Source: Chloroflexota bacterium (GTDB lineage Bacteria; Chloroflexota; Limnocylindria; P2-11E). Taken from it: a DNA stretch of 10,704 nt. The stretch spans positions 1 to 10,704 of the forward strand of contig VBGU01000020.1 of assembly GCA_005881085.1 (NCBI GenBank), in the 5' to 3' direction. The position numbers were made by a program, and so were the translations under genes. This document shows, one piece after another, positions 1 to 4,716 of this stretch (position 1 is its first letter; each line of letters begins with the position of its first letter). The notes beneath the pieces are model-generated. The model saw only the letters and a program-made list of their open reading frames with translations, was not told where the DNA came from and made no database searches.

Positions 1-705
1 GAGCGCGGTCACCTCGATCTCGTCGAATGATCGGCCGATGCGATCGCACTCCGCCTTGAGGCGATCGCGATGGACGTCGATGCGCGACGGGCTCGTGATC
101 ACGTTCCACGCGTCCGCGTACTTCGCCACGAGCGGGAGCGTTCTCTTCGGCCCGTCGCCGCCAACAAGTATTTTCGGTCGCGGCGACGAGAGCGGCCGCG
201 GATTGCTCAGGGGGTACGCGGCGCGCAGGCTTTTTCCCTCGAACGGCGCCGTGTCGCCGGACCACGTTTGCCGCGCGAGCCGCAGCGTGTCCTCGAGCAG
301 CGCGTAGCGCTCGCGGAGAGCGGGGAAGGCGATGCCCAGCGCGTCGGCCTCACCTTTGAACCAGGCCGCACCGACGCCGAAATACGTGCGGCCGCCCGAG
401 AGCACGTCGACCGTGGTCGCCGCCTTGATGAGCACCGCCGGCGGCCGATACACCACGCCCGACACGAGAACGCCGAGACGGATGTGCGCGGTCGCCGCGG
501 CGAGATAGCCGAGCGTCGAGTACGCCTCGAGCATCGGATGGTCCTCGGGTCTGCCCCACGGCGGGATCTGGAAGTAGTGGTCCATGACCCAGAGCGAGTG
601 GAAGCCTGCCTCTTCCGCTGTCCGCGCGATCTCCGCGAGACGGCGCGCGATCTGGGGCGCGCCACCCGGCCAGGTGAATGAGACGAGTTGGAGCCCGACC
701 TTCAT
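1..705 (-). CDS. LLM class F420-dependent oxidoreductase, Rv1855c-like (3' part missing)
   Basis: The gene reads from ATG at 705 leftwards off the window edge, giving 235 codons without a stop. I translated it by hand from the minus strand. It opens MKVGLQLVSFTWPGG, followed by AEEAGFHSLWVMDHYFQI, the typical first beta-strand and second barrel unit of luciferase-like (LLM) TIM-barrel oxidoreductases. Later blocks are TTVDVLSGGR near residue 100, then a GVGAAW cofactor-side segment and PKILVGGDGPKRTLPLVAKYADAWN. This pattern fits the TIGR03560 / Rv1855c group of probable F420-dependent enzymes. About 50 C-terminal residues should lie outside the window. Its ATG overlaps the TGA of the upstream transketolase subunit in ATGA, so it is co-transcribed and probably translationally coupled. 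The substrate is unknown. F420 rather than FMN as cofactor is inferred from the subfamily, not visible directly. Confidence 0.9.
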   Translation of the reverse strand, partial: MKVGLQLVSFTWPGGAPQIARRLAEIARTAEEAGFHSLWVMDHYFQIPPWGRPEDHPMLEAYSTLGYLAAATAHIRLGVLVSGVVYRPPAVLIKAATTVDVLSGGRTYFGVGAAWFKGEADALGIAFPALRERYALLEDTLRLARQTWSGDTAPFEGKSLRAAYPLSNPRPLSSPRPKILVGGDGPKRTLPLVAKYADAWNVITSPSRIDVHRDRLKAECDRIGRSFDEIEVTAL

Positions 706-1607
706 GCGGAGAGGAAGGAGAGAACGCGCGCGCGGATGCCGGCAGCGTCGAGCTGGTGAGCGGCGTCGTGCTCGCGCCAGTTTCCATATCTGCGGTGCTC
801 GACGTTCGGGACTCCGATCGCGAGGAGGCGGTGCGGCTCGTTGACGAGCGCCTCGTCGACTTCCGACGACGAGGTTCCCGCGAGGTACGGCTCGACGAGG
901 ATCACGTCTCGCGTTGACCCTGACGAACGCAGCGCTTCACGATCGAATGGACGCACGGTCGTCGCGTACAGCACCGTCAGGTCAAGATCGGCGGTCGCCT
1001 CGAGAACCGGGTCGAGGAGCGGCCCGACGACGATCACGGTCGCGTCGCGGCCGCGGCGCTCGACGTGAAAGCGCCCGGGCTCGATCGGCCGCGCCACGGC
1101 GTTCGACTGTTCGGCGAGGCGCAGATACACGCGATCGTTGTCCAGCACGGCCGCGCGCAGCAGCACGTCGGCCTCGTCGGGGTGACCCGGCACGAAGATG
1201 CGCCATCCCGGCAGCGACCCGACCAGCGCGACGTCCTCCGGCGACTGGTGCGTGCGCCCGCTCGCGGCCGAGTCGTACGAAGCGCCGACGCTGACGAGGA
1301 TCGCGCCGACGTCCTGATGGCCGAGATCGAGCTTCAGCATCTCGAACGGCCGCTCGACGGCGAACGGCGCGTACGAGTGGGCGATCGGCCGGAACCCCGC
1401 GAGCGCGAGACCACCGGCCACGCCGACCATCAGCTGCTCGCGGATGCCAACGTTGATCACGCGATCCGGATGACGCCTCTTCGCGGCCATCAGCGCCGAC
1501 CCGCCGATCTCGGCGATGACGACGGCGACCCGATCGTGCCGGTCGACCAGCTCCGCGGCCGTTTCGTAGAAGCGTTCGCGCATCACACTCTGGGTCACGA
1601 GCGTCAT
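702..1607 (-). CDS. Transketolase C-terminal subunit (split transketolase)
   Basis: This 301-residue protein is the pyrimidine-binding plus C-terminal half of a two-subunit thiamine-diphosphate transketolase. The catalytic glutamate that activates the cofactor is in NVGIREQLM (Glu57), preceded by DRVINVG. The substrate-side segment GRTHQSPEDVAL carries His120, and SLPGWRIFVPGHPDEA is the usual family block. The C-terminal domain follows (TVLYATTVRPFD, then VILVEPYLAGTSSSEV). Length is close to the roughly 310 residues usual for this subunit. The ATG lies in ATGA shared with the stop of the N-subunit gene, and its own TGA overlaps the next ATG, so three proteins are made from one message. It should act in the non-oxidative pentose phosphate pathway in the cytoplasm. 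A related two-carbon transfer on another sugar cannot be excluded. Confidence 0.92.
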   Translation of the reverse strand: MTLVTQSVMRERFYETAAELVDRHDRVAVVIAEIGGSALMAAKRRHPDRVINVGIREQLMVGVAGGLALAGFRPIAHSYAPFAVERPFEMLKLDLGHQDVGAILVSVGASYDSAASGRTHQSPEDVALVGSLPGWRIFVPGHPDEADVLLRAAVLDNDRVYLRLAEQSNAVARPIEPGRFHVERRGRDATVIVVGPLLDPVLEATADLDLTVLYATTVRPFDREALRSSGSTRDVILVEPYLAGTSSSEVDEALVNEPHRLLAIGVPNVEHRRYGNWREHDAAHQLDAAGIRARVLSFLSA

Positions 1608-2302
1608 GAGCCCTGCTCCACCACGGCGACCACCGCGTGCGGGCGGCGAGCGTGATCGGCAGCGAACGCGCGCTCGAGCGCCTCGTGATCGCGCCCGTCG
1701 ACCGTGGCGGTGGACCAGCCTTCGATCGCGAACCGTGACGCGATGCCCCCTGGCCAGCCGAGCGACGACGAGCGGTTATCGACCACGACGCATGTGAGGC
1801 GTTCGAGCCCGAACCGACCCGCGTAGGCGATGGCCTCGTGGTTGCTGCCTTCCTCGAGCTCGGCGTCGCCGACGAGGCAGAACACGCGCGCGGGGCTGCG
1901 TCGCGCGCGAAGACCGAGCGCCAGGCCGACGGCGATGCCGAGGCCGTGCCCGAGCGAACCGCTCGAGATCTCAACACCTGGGACACGATTCCGGTCGGGG
2001 TGATGACCCAGTGGCGAGTCGTAGCGGCCGAAGGTTCGGAGCGTGTCGACATCGATGAAGCCCTTGGCCGCGAGCACGGCGTAGTACGCCATCGGTCCGT
2101 GTCCCTTTGAGAGAAGGAAGCGGTCGCGGTCGGGATCCTTCGTCGCGAGTGGATCGATGCGGAGGACGCGGTCGTAGAGGACCCAGATGACGTCGAGCGT
2201 CGACGTCGCACTTCGACTGTGCTTCTCATCGCCGAGCTGCATCGCCATGAGGCGTTCGAGATCGGCGTACCCGAGCGTCGCGACCGTCTCGGACTGGAGC
2301 AT
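1604..2302 (-). CDS. Transketolase N-terminal subunit, C-terminally short
   Basis: This 232-residue protein is the diphosphate-binding half of the split transketolase. Visible motifs are LLSKGHG (His68), GVEISSGSLGHG (residues 109-120) and the thiamine-diphosphate/Mg motif starting GDAELEEGSNHEA at Gly145 and ending VVVDN at 172-176. It is shorter than the roughly 270-280 residues usual for this subunit. It stops at HAVVAVVEQGS, so the usual last segment (Thr-x-Lys-Gly-x-Gly ... Trp-His-Gly) is absent. I chose ATG 2302 over the in-frame GTG at 2311 because a -10-like TAAGGT (2315-2310) ends just before it, which fits a leaderless start. If GTG 2311 were used, the start codon would sit inside the promoter. 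The stop overlaps the C-subunit ATG. The gene diverges from soxR across a short shared control region. Confidence 0.88.
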   Translation of the reverse strand: MLQSETVATLGYADLERLMAMQLGDEKHSRSATSTLDVIWVLYDRVLRIDPLATKDPDRDRFLLSKGHGPMAYYAVLAAKGFIDVDTLRTFGRYDSPLGHHPDRNRVPGVEISSGSLGHGLGIAVGLALGLRARRSPARVFCLVGDAELEEGSNHEAIAYAGRFGLERLTCVVVDNRSSSLGWPGGIASRFAIEGWSTATVDGRDHEALERAFAADHARRPHAVVAVVEQGS

Positions 2303-2309
2303 GTGGCGC

Positions 2310-2340
2310 ACCTTAGAACTTCAAGTGCCCTTTAAGTCAA
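2310..2340 (-). promoter_or_regulatory. MerR-type promoter of the transketolase/LLM operon
   Basis: On the minus strand TTGACT (2340-2335, five of six to the -35 consensus) is followed after 19 bp by TAAGGT (2315-2310, TANNNT type). A 19-bp spacer is the hallmark of promoters activated by MerR-family regulators such as SoxR, which untwist the over-long spacer. The spacer carries the SoxR-box-like dyad in the same offset as in E. coli soxS. The -10 ends 7 nt before ATG 2302, so the transcript would start at or next to the start codon. The motifs are seen; activity is inferred. Confidence 0.65.
2319..2336. promoter_or_regulatory. SoxR-box-like operator
   Basis: The sequence CTTCAAGTGCCCTTTAAG is an imperfect 18-bp dyad; its half-sites agree at 7 of 9 positions. 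It matches the E. coli SoxR box CCTCAAGTTAACTTGAGG, quoted from memory, at 12 of 18 positions, including CAAGT and CTT. The centre (2327.5) is displaced 2.5 bp from the centre of the 19-bp promoter spacer towards the -35, as in soxS. It lies directly upstream of soxR. On the soxR side it covers the region where a -35 element would sit, so autoregulation is possible. Confidence 0.65.
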
Positions 2341-2346
2341 CTGCTT

Positions 2347-2352
2347 TATCCT
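2347..2352 (+). promoter_or_regulatory. Putative -10 element of soxR (leaderless start)
   Basis: TATCCT fits the TANNNT form of the -10 hexamer. Its last T is 7 nt upstream of the first base of soxR ATG, so transcription would start on the A of the start codon. No Shine-Dalgarno sequence precedes the gene. There is no convincing -35 at the usual distance; that region is occupied by the SoxR-box-like dyad. Confidence 0.45.
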
Positions 2353-2358
2353 CCCGAC

Positions 2359-2820
2359 ATGCCGGCCCTGGACACGGAGATCACCATCGGCGAGCTCGCG
2401 GAGCGCAGCGGCGTGGCGACCTCCGCGCTGCGCTTCTACGAATCGCGCGGGCTCATCTCGTCGGTGCGGACGACCGGCGGGCAGCGCCGCTTCGCGCGTC
2501 CGACGCTGCGACGAGTTGCCTTCATTCAGGCGGCGCAGCGCGTGGGGCTTTCGCTGGACGAGATCGCGACCGCGCTGCGCACGCTTCCCGAGCGACGAAC
2601 GCCGACGAAAGCCGACTGGGCTCTCCTCTCGCGATCCTGGAAGGATCTGCTGCGGTCACGCATCGAGGAGCTCGAAACGCTGCAGACGCGTCTGACGAGC
2701 TGCATCGGTTGCGGCTGCCTCTCGCTGAAAACATGCGGGTTGCTCAACACGGACGATCGCGCGGCGGCTAAAGGGAGCGGCGCGCGCTATCTGCTCGGAG
2801 ACTCGCCCGAAGAGGACTAA
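2359..2820 (+). CDS. soxR: Redox-sensing transcriptional activator SoxR (MerR family)
   Basis: The 153-residue protein has the length of E. coli SoxR (154). The N-terminal winged helix-turn-helix reads ITIGELAERSGVATSALRFYESRGLI and continues into GGQRRFARPTLRRVAFIQAAQRVGLSLDEI, the MerR DNA-binding domain. A dimerisation helix spans about residues 80-114. The sensor loop CIGCGCLSLKTC holds Cys115, Cys118, Cys120 and Cys126 with exactly the SoxR [2Fe-2S] spacing. The tail continues GLLNTDDRAAAKGSGARYLL, again SoxR-like. In known SoxR proteins, oxidation of the cluster by redox-cycling compounds switches on promoters with over-long spacers. The divergent transketolase/LLM operon has such a promoter and a SoxR-like box, so it is the likely target. 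The start has no Shine-Dalgarno and is probably leaderless. The TAA overlaps the convergent lipoprotein stop in CTAA. Confidence 0.95.
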   Translation: MPALDTEITIGELAERSGVATSALRFYESRGLISSVRTTGGQRRFARPTLRRVAFIQAAQRVGLSLDEIATALRTLPERRTPTKADWALLSRSWKDLLRSRIEELETLQTRLTSCIGCGCLSLKTCGLLNTDDRAAAKGSGARYLLGDSPEED

Positions 2821-3191
2821 CGGCCGATGATCGGCGGCGGGATCGGAACGCCCGTCGGTAGCGGAAGCAATGCCGGCGTCGAGATCGGCGCTGCGCTGCG
2901 GATGACCACAGGGACCGTCGGCAGTGGGCGCGCGGTTGCCGGAAGGGGCGGCACGGTCGGGATCGGCACCGCGGTCGGTAAGGGAACGAGACTCGTGACC
3001 GGCGCGACAAGCGGCGGGAGCGTGATGGCCGGCAGCCCCACATCCGGCGAGGCGATCGCTGGGAGAGCCGGCACCGGGACGAGCGTTGGCGGAAGCGTCG
3101 CGGCTGCGTCGGGCGCGGGCGCCGAGCCCGTGCACGCGACGGCCGCCATCAGAGCGAATAGCACCAGCGGACGCAACGCCAATCTCCCCAC
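2817..3191 (-). CDS. Proline-rich putative lipoprotein
   Basis: The 124-residue product starts with GTG at 3191; an in-frame stop lies six codons upstream, so no longer start exists. The N-terminus MGRLALRPLVLFALMAAVAC is a signal peptide with basic residues, a hydrophobic core and a plausible lipobox AVAC, so Cys20 may be lipidated. The rest is low-complexity Pro/Leu/Val/Ala with degenerate repeats such as VPLPTAVPIP and LPLPTGVPIP. It is probably an extended stalk outside the membrane. It has no recognisable enzymatic domain. Its stop overlaps the soxR stop by 4 bp, convergent. There is no Shine-Dalgarno before GTG 3191. A downstream TTG at 3182, preceded by GGGGAG, is an alternative start that would shorten the signal. 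The reality of the gene rests mainly on the signal peptide and on similar architecture in the gene at 9291-9716. Confidence 0.62.
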   Translation of the reverse strand: MGRLALRPLVLFALMAAVACTGSAPAPDAAATLPPTLVPVPALPAIASPDVGLPAITLPPLVAPVTSLVPLPTAVPIPTVPPLPATARPLPTVPVVIRSAAPISTPALLPLPTGVPIPPPIIGR

Positions 3192-3274
3192 GAGCGAACG
3201 GGCAAGTCACAGGCCAGCCGGCCGCACCCGAACGTAAACGGACGGTAGGCGCGGTGCAGAGTGCATCGGCCGGT

Positions 3275-3305
3275 TTGACCGGTCCCCAGGCCTCTCCTTT
3301 AGGCT
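3275..3305 (+). promoter_or_regulatory. Putative promoter of the thrC leader/operon
   Basis: TTGACC (3275-3280) matches the -35 consensus at five of six positions. TAGGCT (3300-3305, TANNNT type) follows with a 19-bp spacer; TTTAGG at 3298-3303 gives a 17-bp spacer instead. The -10 ends 7 nt before the ATG of the leader peptide, so the transcript could begin on that ATG. The -35 overlaps the perfect 8-bp palindrome GACCGGTC (3277-3284). That palindrome could be an operator, but it is too short to rely on. Confidence 0.5.
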
Positions 3306-3312
3306 GCTTTTG

Positions 3313-3384
3313 ATGCGTCTCGCCCTTATCCCGCCGATGCCGATGGCCCCGATTCCGGGGTTCGCGTCGCGTTCGGGAGGCTAG
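3313..3384 (+). CDS. Leader peptide of the thrC operon (23 aa)
   Basis: This is a complete small ORF, ATG to TAG, encoding MRLALIPPMPMAPIPG followed by FASRSGG. It begins about 7 nt after a putative -10 and has no Shine-Dalgarno, so it would be read from a leaderless transcript. The run at codons 3-15 contains Leu, Leu, Ile, Pro-Pro, Met, Pro, Met, Pro, Ile and Pro and no threonine. Leu, Ile and Met are products of or competitors with the pathways downstream, and Pro-Pro can slow ribosomes. The last four codons (3370-3381) are exactly the 5' strand of the antiterminator, and the stop follows at once. A terminating ribosome would therefore cover that strand. Codons 12-16 also form a small hairpin, CCCCG/CGGGG (3347-3351 with 3356-3360). 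Translation is inferred from this arrangement. Confidence 0.6.
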   Translation: MRLALIPPMPMAPIPGFASRSGG

Positions 3385-3432
3385 TCGCACCCAGTTTCCA
3401 CGGCACCAGCAAGCATCGAGGCCTCCCGAACG
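3370..3432 (+). promoter_or_regulatory. Antiterminator of the thrC attenuator
   Basis: CGTTCGGGAGGC at 3370-3381 is the perfect 12-nt complement of GCCTCCCGAACG at 3421-3432, which is the left arm and loop of the terminator. The two structures are mutually exclusive. A ribosome stalled in the leader at the Ile/Pro/Met codons (about 3328-3345) leaves 3370-3381 free, so the antiterminator can form and thrC is transcribed. A ribosome at the TAG (3382-3384) hides that strand and lets the terminator form. The pairing is seen; the mechanism is inferred from classical amino-acid operon attenuation. Confidence 0.7.
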
Positions 3433-3451
3433 GGAGGCCTCTTCTGTTTTC
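3418..3451 (+). terminator. Intrinsic terminator/attenuator upstream of thrC
   Basis: A perfect 10-bp stem, GAGGCCTCCC (3418-3427) with GGGAGGCCTC (3432-3441), closes a GAAC loop and is followed by TTCTGTTTTC (3442-3451). It sits only 14 nt before the thrC ATG and on the same strand. It is therefore not the end of an upstream gene; the gene to its left is on the other strand. Its role is control of read-through into thrC. Confidence 0.85.
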
Positions 3452-3454
3452 TAG

Positions 3455-3460
3455 AGGAGG
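3455..3460 (+). promoter_or_regulatory. Strong ribosome binding site of thrC
   Basis: AGGAGG lies 5 nt before ATG 3466. It is the only strong Shine-Dalgarno sequence I found at an operon-internal start in this window, in contrast to the apparently leaderless starts elsewhere. It begins right after the terminator U-tract, so thrC translation depends on read-through. Confidence 0.8.
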
Positions 3461-3465
3461 AAGCG

Positions 3466-4716
3466 ATGGCCACCACGCTGGAACGGTCAAGTACGAGCCA
3501 TCTCCGCGGCCTGCGCTGCCGCGGGTGTCACGCACTTGCGCCGGCGGACGAGCGCTACATCTGCGGTGAGTGCTACGGCCCGATCGAGCCGGAGTACGAC
3601 CTGGCGGCGTTCGACGCAGAGACTCTTCGCGACGAGATCGAGCGTGGCCCGCTCTCGCTCTGGCGCTACGCGCCGCTCCTCCCGGTCGCCGCGCCGCGCG
3701 GGCATTTCACCGTTGGCTGGACGCCGCTCGTGGAGGCGCCGCGCCTCGGCGCAGCGATCGGCGTGCCGCGACTCTTCCTCAAAGACGACTCGCGCAATCC
3801 ATCTCTGTCGTTCAAGGACCGGCCCGTTGCGCTCGCGCTCGCGCGCGCGCTCGAGCTTGGGCTCGAGACGCTCGCCTGCGCATCGACCGGCAACCTCGCG
3901 GGTGCGGTCGCGGCAGCCGCGGCACGCAACGGGCTGCGCGCGGTGGTATTCGTGCCGGCCACCACGGACGAAGGCAAGATCGCGGGGGCCGCAGCGTACG
4001 GCGCGACGGTCGTACGCGTGAACGGGACGTACGACCAGGTCAACCGGTTGTGTGCCCGGCTCGCGGACGAGGAGCGATGGGGATTCGTGAACTTCACGCT
4101 CCGCCCGTACTACGCCGAAGGGTCGAAGACGCTCCTCTTCGAGTGCGCAGAGCAGCTCGGGTGGCGGCTTCCGGACCACGTCGTCATACCGGTCGGGTCC
4201 GGCGCGCTCCTCACGCGTACCGCGACCGCGGCCGCGCAGCTCCGCGGTGCCGGCCTCGTCGAAGAAGGCGCCCTCCGCATCCACGCAGCGCAGCCCTCCG
4301 GATGCGCGCCCGTGTCCGACGCGGTGCTCGACGGCTACCGACCGGTGCGTCCGGTCCGCGACCCGGTCACGGTCGCGCGGTCGCTCGCGATCGGCGCGCC
4401 TGCGGACGGGGACGGCTCGGTCGAGATCATCCGCGCGTCGGGCGGATCCGCCGGATCGGTCAGCGACGCCGAGGTCGTCGATGCGTGCGCGCTCCTCGCG
4501 CGGACCGAGGGAGTGCTGGCGGAGCCTGCCGGCGGCGTCGTCGTCGCGACCGCGAAGGCTCTCGCCGCGCGCGGCGCCTTTGCGGACGACGAGTCGGTCG
4601 TCCTCTACATCACCGGCAACGCGTACAAGGGAACGATCGAGCGCTCCGCGCTCGGCCCGGTCGTCGCGGCCGACGCCGACGAGTTCCGCACGAAATACGC
4701 GGAGGCGCTCGCATGA
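3466..4716 (+). CDS. thrC: Threonine synthase
   Basis: This 416-residue PLP enzyme of fold type II converts O-phosphohomoserine to threonine in the cytoplasm. The N-terminus has a zinc-ribbon-like set of cysteines, CRGC (18, 21) and CGEC (33, 36), common in one bacterial/archaeal ThrC group. The PLP lysine is Lys117 in NPSLSFKDRP. ACASTGNLAGA (the phosphate/PLP loop) follows, then VIPVGSGALL and, near the end, EPAGGVV and YITGNAYKG. Length is normal for the group. The start is fixed by AGGAGG at the right distance. The gene is preceded by an attenuator with a leader peptide, and its TGA overlaps the next ATG in ATGA. Direct coupling to a CysO-like sulfur carrier recalls the arrangement I remember from actinobacteria, where thrC is followed by a MoaD/ThiS-family gene. 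Some homologues in this fold use other phospho- or acyl-activated amino acids, so threonine is likely but not proven. Confidence 0.95.
   Translation: MATTLERSSTSHLRGLRCRGCHALAPADERYICGECYGPIEPEYDLAAFDAETLRDEIERGPLSLWRYAPLLPVAAPRGHFTVGWTPLVEAPRLGAAIGVPRLFLKDDSRNPSLSFKDRPVALALARALELGLETLACASTGNLAGAVAAAAARNGLRAVVFVPATTDEGKIAGAAAYGATVVRVNGTYDQVNRLCARLADEERWGFVNFTLRPYYAEGSKTLLFECAEQLGWRLPDHVVIPVGSGALLTRTATAAAQLRGAGLVEEGALRIHAAQPSGCAPVSDAVLDGYRPVRPVRDPVTVARSLAIGAPADGDGSVEIIRASGGSAGSVSDAEVVDACALLARTEGVLAEPAGGVVVATAKALAARGAFADDESVVLYITGNAYKGTIERSALGPVVAADADEFRTKYAEALA

Noticed and set aside
982..2229. Long minus-strand open frame of 415 codons over the transketolase genes
   Set aside because: It is Arg/Ser-rich, crosses both real transketolase genes in another frame and has no recognisable motif. 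It is typical of high-GC DNA.
2827..3237. Plus-strand Gly/Thr-rich open frame with GTAVGKGT-like repeats
   Set aside because: It is the antisense image of the Pro-rich lipoprotein gene, whose signal peptide and lipobox make the minus strand the better choice.
3277..3284. GACCGGTC palindrome as an operator
   Set aside because: Eight bases of palindrome are expected by chance in such GC-rich DNA. It is kept only as a remark in the promoter entry.
3275..3465. T-box or metabolite riboswitch before thrC
   Set aside because: I could not find the conserved T-box sequence or its UGGN bulge, nor a known aptamer core. The leader ORF ending on the antiterminator strand explains the structure better.
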